A stretch of DNA of 64,000 nucleotides from the NCBI RefSeq assembly GCF_024198235.1, contig NZ_JAKCFB010000028.1, positions 1 through 64,000 of the forward strand, read 5' to 3'. The first letter of the stretch is position 1; every line of letters starts with the position of its first letter. A model generated the notes under the pieces. The model saw only the letters and a list, made by a program, of their open reading frames with translations. It did no database searches and had not been told where the DNA came from. Origin of the DNA: Myxococcus dinghuensis. Lineage in GTDB: Bacteria; Myxococcota; Myxococcia; Myxococcales; Myxococcaceae. Shown here in pieces: positions 15,986-25,326 of this stretch. The position numbers were made by a program, and so were the translations under genes.

Positions 15986-18900
15986 TCAGCGGACGACCCC
16001 CACCGCCCGACGACGACGGGGCCTCAGCAGCCACAGTCCCAGCATCACCGCGCCCAGGCTGCTCGCGCCCGCGCCGCCCGCCTGGCACCCACCGCCCCGT
16101 CCCTGCGAGGGCTCCTCCGGCTCGAGAGGGGTGCCCGGCTTCTGCACGATGAGGGAGAACGTGCAGCTCCGCTGGTGGTCGAGCTGGTCCTTCGCGGTGA
16201 CCGTCACCGTGTACGTGCCCACCGTCAGGCGCGTGCCCTTCTCGACGGAGAACGAGAGGGTCGCCTCGCTGACGAGGTCCTCCGCCGTGATGTCCGGCCA
16301 CGTCGCCGCCGCCTTCCCGTCCGCGGTGTCCGCGAGCAGTCGCTGCGTGTCGGGACAGGTGAGGTCGGGCGGGAGGGTGTCCCGCACCTCGACGGAGAAG
16401 GTGCATTGCTTCTGGTTGCCCGCGGAGTCGCGCGTGGTCACCGTGACCTCGCGCGTCCCCAGGGGCACGCGCTCGCCCTGCGCGGGAGTGCTGCTCAGGC
16501 TGGGCGTGGACACCGCGTCCGACGTGTACGGCCAGTCGAAGGACAACGCGGCGCCGTCCGGGCCGGTCGCCTCGCTGACGAAGCCCTTCGGACACTCTCC
16601 GAGGATGGGCGGCGTCGTGTCCTCCACGATGACGTCGAAGACACACGACGCCGTGTGGCCCGCGCCGTCCCTGGCGGTGGCCGTGACGGAGGTGGTCCCC
16701 AGGGGGAAGAGCCCGCCGGAGCTCGGGTCGTAGGTCACCTCCGGCGTGGAGGCCACGTCCGTCGCCGTCACCATTCCGAAGGGGATGTGGACATGGTTGC
16801 CGCGCGAGTCCCACGCCTCCCTGCGCAGCGACGGCTCGCCGCAGGTGATGGTCGGCGGCTGCGTGTCCCGCACCGTGACGTCGAACGAGCACGTGGCGCT
16901 GTTGCCCGTCGCGTCCAGCGCGGCGACCCCCACGGACGTGGTGCCTTGAGAGAAGGAGCCGCCGGACGGATGGCTGTAGCGGACCACGGGCGACGCATCA
17001 CGCGTGTCCGTCGCCGTCGCACGAGGGAAGGTCACCGTCTGCCCGTAGGTCTGGGTGGCCTCCACGGTCACCGCCGCGGGGCACGTCACCACGGGCGGCT
17101 CGGTGTCCTGGACGGCGCGCTTCATCGCCCACAGCTCCGCGCCCGCGCCGCGGGTCCACGCCTGGAAGAACACATGCGTGCCCGCGACGGCCAGGTCCGT
17201 GGGCGACGACGAGTCCGGCCCCGGGGCCAGGTCCGCCACGCGCACCGTGCCCTCCGTCGTGCCGTCCGTCTGCCACGGCTCGAGGCCCGACACGCCGTCG
17301 GACGCCGCGAAGAGCAACGGCCCGTCCGGCCCCACCGGCACGAGCGGCCCCGGCGTGCCCACCGCGCTCGCCGCGCCGGGGTTGAGGTCCGTCACCCGCA
17401 CCGTGCCCGCCTGTGTCCCGTCGCTCGTCCACAGCTCGTAGCCATGCGCGGCGTCGAAGGCCCAGAACCAGAGCGCGCCCTGGAACGCGGTGAGCCGCGT
17501 GGGCAGGGTGAGCGAGTCGAGCACGCCGAAGCTGGCCACCAGCACCGCCGCGCCACCGTCCGTCTTCCACAGCCGCGTCGGCGTGTTGGACGCCTGGGTG
17601 ACGAAGTAGACCTGTCCGTCCACCACCGCCGAGGTGAGCGGGCTCGTGGCGAGGGGAGAGGTGCCCTCGAAGCGCGTCAGCAGGCGCGTGCCCGCCACGG
17701 TGCCGTCGCTCGTCCACAGCGCATACCCATCCGCCTGCGTCTCGGCCCAGAAGAGCACCTGGCTTCCCAGCGCCACCATGTGACGGATGGCGGGCGCGGA
17801 GGCGTTGTTGGAGGTGAAGACCTTCACCTTCTGCGTGCCCGGCCCGGAGCCGTCGCTCGTCCACAGCCACTCGCTGCCCAGGCCGATGCCCGCGGCGAAG
17901 AAGAGGCGCCCGTTGGCGTTGACGAGGAGGCGGGGATTCAGGTTGAAGAAGCTGTCCTGCACCGTCGCCACCGCGCGCGTGCCCTCCGGCGTGCCGTCCG
18001 TCTTCCACAGGGCGGAGGGGCCGTTCGCCTGCGACCCGGTGAAGCCGAAGAACAGCTCCTGGCCGAGCGCCACGGCGGGGGGTGGCTGGCTGGCGGCATA
18101 GGCGGACTTCGGCAGCTTCATTCGCTGGAGGGTGCGAGTGCCCCGGGGGCTCCCATCCGTGCGCAGCAGGGTGCCGCTGTGGTCCGCGGCGTCCCGTCCC
18201 CCCTCGTCCTGACGCCAGATGAAGACCTGCCCCCCGGTGGTGTCGATGGCGCGGAAGCTCGTGCCGGGGGTGCTCGAGAAGTCCTCGAGCCGCGTGGTGC
18301 CCTGCGCCGTCCCATCACTCATCCACAGCCGCTCGTCGAGCGGGTTGAACGTGTCGCCATCCTTCACGGCGAAGACGAGCGAGCCGCCCACGTTGAGGCC
18401 CTGCCGAGGCATCGCGCTGTTCTGGGTGCGGATGACACGACCCAGCGACGCGGTCCCCTCGACGGTGCCGTCACTGCGCCACAAGGCGCCCCGGAAGCTG
18501 GAGATGAAGAGGCGCCCTCCCTCCAGGGGATGCACCCGGTAGCTGGAGTAGCTGTTGCCGGGGATCGGCAGCTTCTGGGTTCCCGCGACGGTGCCGTCCG
18601 TCTTCCACAGCGAGGACTCGACGGTGCTGCTCGACCAGAAGTAGACGCCGTCGGGAGTGGCCGCCACGACGGTGCCGGTGGAGAAGGTGTCGGGTGACGA
18701 GGTGGTCACCCGCCGCGTGCCTTGCGCGGTGCCGTCGCTCACCCAGACCTGGGCGCGGCGGTTTTCATCGTCGGCGGTGAACCAGAGTCGCGTGCCCTGG
18801 GCCACCAGGTTGCGTGGCAGGGAGTCTTGCGTGCCGGGGCGGAGGTCGGTGACGCGCGTGGTGCCGGCCACGGTGCCGTCGGACCTCCACAGCTCCTGTC

Positions 18901-19897
18901 CCGTCTGGGCGTCCCATTGGGCGAAGTAGAGCGTCCCGTCGACGACCACGTGGGGGACGCCACCCGAGGTGCTCGGAGAGGATTGGAGCGACAGCAGTCG
19001 GAAGGTGCCCTGCGCCGTCCCGTCACTGCGCCACAGCAGGTAGCGGTAGTCCTCGATGCCCTGGGTCTTGAAGTAGAGCAGGGTGCCCGTCGAGAGCAGC
19101 TCGAAGGGGCCGTCGTACCCGTCGGCGTTGTCCGGCATCACGTCCTTGACCATCACGGTGCCGGCCTGCGTCCCGTCGCTCTTCCACAGCTCCCGTCCGT
19201 TCGTGGAGTCGGTGGCGACGAAGAAGAGCGTGTCACCCACCCAGGCGAAGGTTGGCTCCGCGCGGGTGTTCCCACCCCCCATCACGACGCGGGAGGTCCC
19301 GGCGGTGGTGCCATCGCTCCTCCACAGCTCGAAGCTCCGCGACGGCGCGCCGGAGGACGTCATGAGGTAGAGGGCGCCGCCGTGCTCCGTCATGAACGTG
19401 ACGCCGCCGGGCATCGACGCCACCAGCGACGTGCCCTCCGTCGTTCCATCCGTGCGCCAGAGCGCCTGGGTGGCGTAGCTCGGCGCGGTGCGAGCCGTGA
19501 AGTAGAGCTGGCCTCCCAGCACGGTGAGGTTCGACGGATAGGACGGCGCGGGGCCTGGGAGGACGTCACGCACGAGGGATGTCCCCTCGAGCGTCCCATC
19601 CGTCTTCCACAGCTCGACGTCGTCGGTGCCGTCGTTCGCCGCGTAGAACGTGTGCGCGCCGAGCGTGACGAAGCCCTCGGGGGCGAAGCTCGGAAAGGAA
19701 GACGCGTCCACGGGGAGTTCACCCGGGAGCAGGTCCTTCACCAGATACGGCGTGCCGATGACGAGCGCGCCGCGTGTCTGCTCCAGCGGAGTGGGGGGCG
19801 TGGGAGGGGCCGCGGACTCGGACGTGTCCGCGCAAGCGGCGCCGAGAAACGAGGCCAGCAACGCGCTCGTGAGCGTGATGGGTTTGGGTGTGGTCAT
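15986..19897 (-). CDS. ELWxxDGT-repeat / HYR-domain lipoprotein with MYXO-CTERM-like end (copy 1)
   Basis: A 1303-residue exported protein. The N-terminus (MTTPKPITLTSALLASFLGAAC) is a signal peptide ending in a Cys, consistent with a lipoprotein. From about 60 to 920 there are about 17 degenerate ELWxxDGT repeats (VELWKTDGT, RELWKSDGT, YELWTSDGT and others), which form a beta-propeller-like array in proteins with this motif. About 925-1247 holds four HYR domains, each about 80 residues and starting DTxPPxxxC. The end is a Gly/Cys motif (GGGCQAG), a hydrophobic stretch (LGAVMLGLWLL) and RPRRRR, the layout of the MYXO-CTERM surface-sorting signal. A surface or extracellular binding role is likely; the ligand is unknown. 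A paralogue with the same repeat order but two HYR domains follows at 20538. Confidence 0.85.
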   Translation of the reverse strand: MTTPKPITLTSALLASFLGAACADTSESAAPPTPPTPLEQTRGALVIGTPYLVKDLLPGELPVDASSFPSFAPEGFVTLGAHTFYAANDGTDDVELWKTDGTLEGTSLVRDVLPGPAPSYPSNLTVLGGQLYFTARTAPSYATQALWRTDGTTEGTSLVASMPGGVTFMTEHGGALYLMTSSGAPSRSFELWRSDGTTAGTSRVVMGGGNTRAEPTFAWVGDTLFFVATDSTNGRELWKSDGTQAGTVMVKDVMPDNADGYDGPFELLSTGTLLYFKTQGIEDYRYLLWRSDGTAQGTFRLLSLQSSPSTSGGVPHVVVDGTLYFAQWDAQTGQELWRSDGTVAGTTRVTDLRPGTQDSLPRNLVAQGTRLWFTADDENRRAQVWVSDGTAQGTRRVTTSSPDTFSTGTVVAATPDGVYFWSSSTVESSLWKTDGTVAGTQKLPIPGNSYSSYRVHPLEGGRLFISSFRGALWRSDGTVEGTASLGRVIRTQNSAMPRQGLNVGGSLVFAVKDGDTFNPLDERLWMSDGTAQGTTRLEDFSSTPGTSFRAIDTTGGQVFIWRQDEGGRDAADHSGTLLRTDGSPRGTRTLQRMKLPKSAYAASQPPPAVALGQELFFGFTGSQANGPSALWKTDGTPEGTRAVATVQDSFFNLNPRLLVNANGRLFFAAGIGLGSEWLWTSDGSGPGTQKVKVFTSNNASAPAIRHMVALGSQVLFWAETQADGYALWTSDGTVAGTRLLTRFEGTSPLATSPLTSAVVDGQVYFVTQASNTPTRLWKTDGGAAVLVASFGVLDSLTLPTRLTAFQGALWFWAFDAAHGYELWTSDGTQAGTVRVTDLNPGAASAVGTPGPLVPVGPDGPLLFAASDGVSGLEPWQTDGTTEGTVRVADLAPGPDSSSPTDLAVAGTHVFFQAWTRGAGAELWAMKRAVQDTEPPVVTCPAAVTVEATQTYGQTVTFPRATATDTRDASPVVRYSHPSGGSFSQGTTSVGVAALDATGNSATCSFDVTVRDTQPPTITCGEPSLRREAWDSRGNHVHIPFGMVTATDVASTPEVTYDPSSGGLFPLGTTSVTATARDGAGHTASCVFDVIVEDTTPPILGECPKGFVSEATGPDGAALSFDWPYTSDAVSTPSLSSTPAQGERVPLGTREVTVTTRDSAGNQKQCTFSVEVRDTLPPDLTCPDTQRLLADTADGKAAATWPDITAEDLVSEATLSFSVEKGTRLTVGTYTVTVTAKDQLDHQRSCTFSLIVQKPGTPLEPEEPSQGRGGGCQAGGAGASSLGAVMLGLWLLRPRRRRAVGVVR

Positions 19898-20104
19898 GGG
19901 GGATGTGTGGAGAAACGGGGCCTGCGTGGAGAGGATTTAGCAGCTCCCATGCCAATGCATTCGAGTGACGGATGCCCCGCGCGCGTGGCGGAGATGCCAC
20001 GGTGTGCCGCTCACGGCCCTCCCCGGGGATGCCCGGTGTGTGCATGGGGCAGCACGTGAACCGGACGGCGTGAACGTCGAGACACACCTCGACGGGGTGG
20101 CCTA

Positions 20105-20300
20105 CGCCTCGTCGCGCCGACGATGGTGCGCGCCCGAGCCGCGCGCCCGGCACCCGCTGTCTTCGGGGGCCGCGAGCGTCGGGGACAGGGGCACGATGGT
20201 GGAGCACGTGCAGCTCCGGCCGTGACCTGCCGGGTCTCCCGCGATGACGGTCACGACGTGGACGCCTTGCGTCAGCCGCGTGCCCGTCGCGAGCGAGAAC
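20105..20300 (-). pseudogene. remnant of a third ELWxxDGT/HYR gene (C-terminal HYR domain only)
   Basis: Read on the minus strand this gives FSLATGTRLTQGVHVVTVIA and then GRSCTCSTIV (about 20299-20192). These align with the last HYR domain of copy 1 (FSVEKGTRLTVGTYTVTVTA ... RSCTFSLIV) and of copy 2. The following tail is a degraded version of the C-terminus without the hydrophobic segment. No start, signal peptide or ELWxxDGT repeats remain, and the similarity stops near 20300, suggesting a deletion joined this piece to the plus-strand fragment next to it. Confidence 0.6.
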
Positions 20301-20359
20301 CCCCGTGAACGTCGCCAGCAGTCCGCTGGTGGGTGCAAGGGTTCATTGGGCTGTGGGCG

Positions 20360-20490
20360 AAAGGAGCGCGGCAAGCGCACCTGGGTGGTTGTGATTGCGA
20401 ACGAGCGCCGCGCGCGCGAACTGGCGGCGGCGCTCGAATTGGGGCCACGACCCAAGCAGGCGTGGTTCGTGGAACCGGCGGAGACGAAGG
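20360..20490 (+). pseudogene. 3' fragment of a second copy of the 15244-15909 gene
   Basis: The plus strand encodes VVIANERRARELAAALE, then LGPRPKQAWFVEPAETK, nearly identical to the last 36 codons of the gene at 15244. The DNA itself is close to identical over most of about 100 bases. The stop codon has been lost (TGA replaced by GCC TGG) and everything 5' of about 20360 is missing. It sits just before the C-terminal end of the second ELWxxDGT gene, exactly as the intact gene sits before the first, which shows the two convergent genes were duplicated together. Confidence 0.75.
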
Positions 20491-20537
20491 CCTGGGTGTC
20501 TGCTTTTCGCCGGCGGGCGTTGGGTGTCCGCGCGACG

Positions 20538-23500
20538 TCAGGGGATGGAGCCCGCGCCGCGCCGGCGACGAGGCTTCATCCACCACAAGGTGAACAGTGC
20601 CAGTCCGAGGCCGAGCGGGCGGGTGTCGCCGGCCTGCTGACACCCTCCGCCTCCGGACTTCACGACGACCACGGAGAAGGTGCAGCGCTCGGTGTTGCCG
20701 TGGAGGTCCCTGGCGGTGACCGTCACGGAGTGGGTCCCCACGGGCAGGCGGGTCCCCTGCGCGACCGAGGTCTCGAGCACCACGTCGGTGACGACATCCC
20801 GCGCGTCGAGGGTCGGCCAGGTGGCGGTGGCGTGTTGGTCGTCATCGGCGACCAGCCGTTGGTTGGCGGGGCAGGAGAGGGAGGGCGGTCGTGTGTCGCG
20901 CACGGTGACGTCGAACGCGCAGGTGGCGCGATTGCCGACGTCGTCCGCCGCGGTGACCCGCACCTCCGTCGTGCCCAGCGGGAAGATGGTTCCCCAATAG
21001 GAGCTGTAACGGACGAGCGGCTCGGAGCCTCCCTCATCCGTCGCGGTGGCGCGGGGATGGCGCACGCGTTGGCCGAAGGGGCCCGTGGCCTCCACCACCT
21101 GTGACGGGGGGCAGGTCAGCACGGGCGGAGTGATGTCCTGGACGGGGCGCTCCAGGGCCCACAGCTCCCTTCCGGATTCGGGCGTCCACGCGAGGAAGAA
21201 GACCTGCCGTCCCGCGGTGAAGAAGTGGGACGGTGAGGAAGAGAGGGGGCCCGGCGCGATGTCCGCCACGCGCACCGTGCCCTCCGCTGTTCCATCCGTC
21301 TGCCACAACTCCTCGCCGGACGGTCCATCTGAGGCCGCGAAGACGAGCGGCCCGTCCGGTCCGAGCGACACGAGCGGCCCGGGTCTCCCCGTCGCGCTCT
21401 CGGGCCCCGGGGCGATGTCCTTCACGAGCCGGGTCCCCTCTGTCGTGCCGTCGCTCGTCCACAGCTCGTAGCCATGCGCGGCGTCGTTCGCCCAGAACCA
21501 CACCGCGCCTCGCAAGGGCGTGAGGTGCGTGGGCGTCGCCTCGGGGGTGAAGGCCTGGAAGGTGGCGACGACCGTGGCCGAGCGGCCGTCTGTCTTCCAC
21601 AGTTGCGCGGGCGCCCCGCCGGCCTGGGTGATGAAGAAGCACTGCGCTCCGACCACCGCGGTGGTCTCCGGACCTTGCGCCAGATGAGGCCCCGGTCCCT
21701 CGAACGTTCGCAGCAGACGCGTGCCTTCCGGGGTGCCGTCGCTCACCCACAGCGTGGGGCCTTCCTCCTGGGTTTCGGTCCAGACGAGGACCTGTCGGCC
21801 CAGGGGGAGCAGGTGGAGCACGGGCCGGAGCGAGGAGTTCGTGGACGCCGTGACGGCGAACTCATGCACCGGCCGGGTTCCCTCCGCGCTGCCATCGCTC
21901 ACCCACAACGACTCACGCGCGGGGCTCGCTCCCGCGACGAAGAAGAACCGCTCTCCGGTGCTGGCGAAGAGCCGGGGGAACACACTCTGGGACTCGTGGT
22001 CGAGCAGCGGGGTCACCGCGACGGTGCCCTCCGGAGTGCCGTCGCTCTTCCAGAGCGTGGAGGGGCCGGGCCAGAAGGGCGTCTGGGGATTGACGAAGAA
22101 GACTTGCTGTTGGAACGCGATGGCGGGAGGTGGGTGGAAGACGTCATACGTATGCGGCGGCAGCCGTACCGTCTTCAGGACCTCCGTCCCGTCTGGACTC
22201 CCATCCAGTCTCACCAGCTCGCTGACCAGGACGCCGGGCTCCAGGACGGCGGAGATGTATCTCCAGACGAAGCCCTGGCCACCGACGATGCCGAGAGACA
22301 CCTGCGCGGTCGAACGCGACAGCGGAGGGGTCGCGAGTCGCCCGGTTCCCTCCGGTGTCCCATCGCTGCCCCACAGCAGATCTCCGAAGGGCTGGGTGGG
22401 GTCCACACTGCTAGGCAGCGGGAAGACGAACCTGCCCCCCAGGTTGATACCCGTGAGCTCACCCACTCCGTTCACTGGGAATTGGGTGACGCCGAGCGAG
22501 GTGGTGCCCTCGGGCGTGCCGTCGGTCGACCACAGGTACCCTTCGGGTCGTGAGATGAAGAGGTGTCCCTCGCCCGTCGGATGATAGTCGAGGCTGCTGG
22601 CGAGAGGCGGGGGGACGAGCAGCTTCCGCGTGCCTTCCCCGGTGCCATCGGTCGTCCAAACGGAAGTCTCCGCGGGCGTGCTTCGCGCGAAGTAGACACC
22701 GTGGGGACTGGCGCCGACGACGCGCGACGACGCCGGGTCACCGGACACGAGGCCGGTGACCTGATGCGTGCCTCCGGCAGTGCCATCGCTCACGAAGACC
22801 TGCTCACGCTGCTCGACGTCCTGGGTGGTGAACCACAGCAGGCCCTGGCTCGACACGAGGTCGCGAGGCAGGGCCTGCTTCGTGTCGGCGTCGAGCGTGA
22901 CGACTCTCGATGTCCCCGCCAACGAGCCGTCCGTCGACCACAACTCCGGCCCCGTCTGGGCATCCCACCGCGCGAAGAAGAGCCTTCCCGAGACATCTAC
23001 CGGTCGGGCGTCGTGGGGTGTGTCGGAGGGGGATTGGAGGTGCAGCACGGAGAAGGTGCCTTCGGGGGTGCCGTCGGTGCGCCACAACAGGAGCCGGTCG
23101 TCCTCGATACCGGGGGTCTTGAAGTAGACGAGGTCACCGGACGCGACGACATCGAAGGCGCCTGGTCCCCGAGCGCCGTCGTCCGGAAAGGCATTCACGA
23201 CCATTCGCGTGCCCGCGGTGGTGCCGTCGCTCCTCCACACCTCGCTGCCCAGGGGTGGGGTGCTGGCGATGAAGAAGAGCGTGTCGCCCATCCAGGCGAA
23301 GGCGCTCTGGAACCCCGGGGCGTTGGGGTAGGCGTAGGAGGAGCGAGTCCTGTGGGCGTACACCTGCGTCAAGCCTGACGTGGTGCCATCGGTCTTCCAG
23401 AGTGTGAAGCCATCCTCGCCGCCGTTGCCATTCGCCATCACATAGAGGGTGGTGCCTCGCGCCGTCACGAAGGCGGGCCTGTCGTTGAGCATGCTGACGA

Positions 23501-23969
23501 TGTGGGTGCCCTCTGGAGTTCCATCCGTCCGCCAGAGCGCGACGGTGTCCAGGAGGTCCGCCGTCCGCGAGGTGAAGTAGAGGGCCCCACCCATCACCGT
23601 GTAGTTGCCGGGATGGGACGGCCACGGACCGGGGACGAGGTCGCGCAGCGGCGAGGTTCCCTCGAGGGTTCCATCGGACTTCCACACCTCGATGTCGTTG
23701 AACTGGTTCATCGCCGTGAAGAAGGTGAGGGGCCCGAGCGTGACGAAGCCCCTGCGAGACGGCATGTAGGGAGAGAGGCTTGGGGCGGAGGCGCCGGTTG
23801 CGACGTCCTTCACCAGATGCGGCGTGTGGAGGACGAGGGGACCGAGCTGGCTCCGCGTCGCAGGAGGCACATCGTCCTCCGGAGGCGACGAGGAGGGGCC
23901 CACGCATGCCATGCCGACGCAGGTCGCGAGCAGCACACCGCACAGGGTGATGGATGGGGATTGGCTCAT
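20538..23969 (-). CDS. ELWxxDGT-repeat / HYR-domain lipoprotein with MYXO-CTERM-like end (copy 2)
   Basis: A 1143-residue paralogue of the protein at 15986. The start is placed at 23969 because MSQSPSITLCGVLLATCVGMAC then forms a compact lipoprotein signal; an ATG 69 bases upstream would prepend an Arg-rich stretch. About 17 ELWxxDGT-type repeats follow in the same order as copy 1 (IEVWKSDGT, ALWRTDGT, TLWKTDGT ... YELWTSDGT, EELWQTDGT). Only two HYR domains remain (about 943-1100), against four in copy 1. The C-terminus is GGGCQQAG, then a hydrophobic segment (LGLGLALFTLWWM), then KPRRRR, again MYXO-CTERM-like. The divergence between copies is large, so the duplication is old or the ligand-binding face evolves fast. 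No partner genes are evident. Confidence 0.85.
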   Translation of the reverse strand: MSQSPSITLCGVLLATCVGMACVGPSSSPPEDDVPPATRSQLGPLVLHTPHLVKDVATGASAPSLSPYMPSRRGFVTLGPLTFFTAMNQFNDIEVWKSDGTLEGTSPLRDLVPGPWPSHPGNYTVMGGALYFTSRTADLLDTVALWRTDGTPEGTHIVSMLNDRPAFVTARGTTLYVMANGNGGEDGFTLWKTDGTTSGLTQVYAHRTRSSYAYPNAPGFQSAFAWMGDTLFFIASTPPLGSEVWRSDGTTAGTRMVVNAFPDDGARGPGAFDVVASGDLVYFKTPGIEDDRLLLWRTDGTPEGTFSVLHLQSPSDTPHDARPVDVSGRLFFARWDAQTGPELWSTDGSLAGTSRVVTLDADTKQALPRDLVSSQGLLWFTTQDVEQREQVFVSDGTAGGTHQVTGLVSGDPASSRVVGASPHGVYFARSTPAETSVWTTDGTGEGTRKLLVPPPLASSLDYHPTGEGHLFISRPEGYLWSTDGTPEGTTSLGVTQFPVNGVGELTGINLGGRFVFPLPSSVDPTQPFGDLLWGSDGTPEGTGRLATPPLSRSTAQVSLGIVGGQGFVWRYISAVLEPGVLVSELVRLDGSPDGTEVLKTVRLPPHTYDVFHPPPAIAFQQQVFFVNPQTPFWPGPSTLWKSDGTPEGTVAVTPLLDHESQSVFPRLFASTGERFFFVAGASPARESLWVSDGSAEGTRPVHEFAVTASTNSSLRPVLHLLPLGRQVLVWTETQEEGPTLWVSDGTPEGTRLLRTFEGPGPHLAQGPETTAVVGAQCFFITQAGGAPAQLWKTDGRSATVVATFQAFTPEATPTHLTPLRGAVWFWANDAAHGYELWTSDGTTEGTRLVKDIAPGPESATGRPGPLVSLGPDGPLVFAASDGPSGEELWQTDGTAEGTVRVADIAPGPLSSSPSHFFTAGRQVFFLAWTPESGRELWALERPVQDITPPVLTCPPSQVVEATGPFGQRVRHPRATATDEGGSEPLVRYSSYWGTIFPLGTTEVRVTAADDVGNRATCAFDVTVRDTRPPSLSCPANQRLVADDDQHATATWPTLDARDVVTDVVLETSVAQGTRLPVGTHSVTVTARDLHGNTERCTFSVVVVKSGGGGCQQAGDTRPLGLGLALFTLWWMKPRRRRGAGSIP

Positions 23970-24184
23970 GGATTCGCGGCGCCTGTCGCCTGCGACGGCA
24001 CGCGCCCTCGCTCGTGGAAGACCCCTCACTCTATTCATTGCTCACGGCGTGTCGGACCTCTCGCGGGGCCTTCACGCAAGTCGTTGCGACCTGAAGGTTT
24101 TTCGCGGACCTCACGCCGCTCTGAACGGAGGCAGGGATTGTCCGTCCCCGGCGTGAGTTGGCGCGAAAGGGCGGTGACGGTGGA

Positions 24185-24298
24185 ATGGATTTCCTCCAGG
24201 GCTTCGTCATGGAGGATGAGGAGCGCGCGGAGATGTGTGAGTTCGAGGGAGCGCGCGAGCCGCTCTCACGCGCGGAGGTGGGTGCATGGACACGGTGA
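24185..24298 (+). CDS. possible small ORF overlapping the VOC gene start (37 aa)
   Basis: ATG 24185 to TGA 24298 encodes an acidic 37-residue peptide (starts MDFLQGFVMEDEERAEMCEF). It overlaps the first codons of the VOC gene, so it could be a translated leader or the remnant of an upstream gene. There is no strong ribosome binding site and no homology I recognise. I consider it doubtful. Confidence 0.2.
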   Translation: MDFLQGFVMEDEERAEMCEFEGAREPLSRAEVGAWTR

Positions 24299-24678
24299 AG
24301 CTGCGCGTGGCTCGGCCGACGCGGAACCTGGCGGAAGTGGTGCGGTTCTATCGAGAGGGATTGGGCTTCGAGCTGTTGGGTGGCTTCGAGGACCACGCGG
24401 GCTTCGATGGCGTGATGCTCGGGCACCGGGGCGCGCCGTACCACCTGGAGTTCACGGTGGAGCGGGGACACGCCTCGCCGCGCGCGCCATCCGAGGACAA
24501 CCTGCTCGTCTTCTATCTCCCGGAGCGCGCTGAGTGGACGGCGCGGGTGCGTCGCATGCGTGACGCGGGCTTCGAGCCGGTGCGCTCGCGCAATCCGTAC
24601 TGGGACGCGAGCGGCGTGACGTTCGAGGATCCGGACGGCTACCGCGTCGTGCTCTATCAAGGAGCGTGGACGCGTTGA
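24286..24678 (+). CDS. VOC (glyoxalase/bleomycin-resistance) family protein
   Basis: A 130-residue single-unit vicinal-oxygen-chelate protein with two beta-alpha-beta-beta-beta modules. Visible: LRVARPTRNLAEVVRFYREGLGFELLGGF at the N-terminus, HLEFTVERG, then YLPERAEWTARVRRMRDAGFEPVRSRNPYWDASGVTFEDPDGYRVVLYQ, the typical metal-binding C-terminal half ending in an E-D-P-D-G-Y-R signature. Candidate metal ligands include His near residue 53 and Glu55. The reaction is unknown; members include dioxygenases, isomerases and drug-binding proteins. GCGGAGG just upstream supports the ATG at 24286. A hairpin follows at 24686. Confidence 0.85.
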   Translation: MDTVKLRVARPTRNLAEVVRFYREGLGFELLGGFEDHAGFDGVMLGHRGAPYHLEFTVERGHASPRAPSEDNLLVFYLPERAEWTARVRRMRDAGFEPVRSRNPYWDASGVTFEDPDGYRVVLYQGAWTR

Positions 24679-24685
24679 GCGCTCC

Positions 24686-24705
24686 GAGGCCGGTTTTTCG
24701 GCCTC
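24686..24705. terminator. stem-loop between convergent genes
   Basis: Stem GAGGCCG (24686-24692) with CGGCCTC (24699-24705) and loop GTTTTT. The T-run is in the loop, not after the stem. It lies between the stop codons of the VOC gene and the minus-strand gene that ends at 24712. Confidence 0.4.
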
Positions 24706-24711
24706 GCGCGC

Positions 24712-25326
24712 TCACATGGGTTGCAGGGCCGACAGCGCGTCGCGGATGAGCGCGCGGAGCGCTGGCTCGGCGGCTCCGGGTGCGCAGGCGAGGTACTCGC
24801 GCACCGCGGTCCACGTCTCCAACGCGGGGCCCGCGCTCGCGATGGCCTGACGCTCGGCTTCGTCGGCCACGCCGCGGGTTGCTTGCGTCGCGGTCCACAG
24901 CGCCGCCTCGAGCGCCGCGAGAATCACGCGGCCCGCGCCCACGCACCGCGTCCTGCGTTCGCACACGGACCGCGAGCCGAGGGACTCATCCGCGTACAGC
25001 TCCGCGGCGGAGAGGTGTCCACGCAGCCGCGAGTGATGCGCGCGCAGCGTGAGCGTCGTGTGCTCGGTGGGGTCGTCCAGCCAGTCCTTCAGGGTGGTGA
25101 ACGCGTGCTCGGTGATGGGCGAGCGCGCGAAGGCGCGTTGCCACCGTTCGTCCTGAGGGACGCCGCTCCTCCACAGCGCGAGGGAGGGCGCGGCGACACC
25201 GAACGCCGCGAGCACCAGCGGCTGTTTGCCCCAACGCGACAACCCCCAGACCCAGTCCGCGAGTCGCGCTCGCGTGTCCGTCGTCAGGTAGTGCCTCAAC
25301 GCATCCAGCTCGGGCGACTCACGCAT
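24712..25326 (-). CDS. conserved hypothetical protein (204 aa)
   Basis: A 204-residue, mostly alpha-helical protein starting MRESPELDALRHYLTTDTRARLADWVWGLSRWGKQPLVLAAFG. The start at 25326 is supported by GGAGAGG 5-11 bases upstream; an upstream in-frame start would add an Arg-rich N-terminus. Notable stretches are ALWRSGVPQDERWQRAFARSPITEHAFTTL and a helix LEAALWTATQATRGVADEAERQAI. No membrane segment, signal peptide or known domain is evident. It is the last credible gene before the 7.5-kb parS region. Confidence 0.6.
   Translation of the reverse strand: MRESPELDALRHYLTTDTRARLADWVWGLSRWGKQPLVLAAFGVAAPSLALWRSGVPQDERWQRAFARSPITEHAFTTLKDWLDDPTEHTTLTLRAHHSRLRGHLSAAELYADESLGSRSVCERRTRCVGAGRVILAALEAALWTATQATRGVADEAERQAIASAGPALETWTAVREYLACAPGAAEPALRALIRDALSALQPM

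Larger units (their letters stand above)
19898..20537. other. 640-base scar region between two paralogous modules
   Basis: No intact gene is seen. It contains the upstream region of copy 1 and the two gene fragments at 20105-20300 (minus) and 20360-20490 (plus). The junction between the fragments, near 20300-20360, is the likely deletion point. Confidence 0.55.

Noticed and set aside
20244-21104. 286-residue plus-strand open frame between the two ELWxxDGT genes
   Set aside because: Only its first part resembles the 3' end of the 15244 gene; the rest is antisense to the second lipoprotein gene. It is annotated as a fragment instead.
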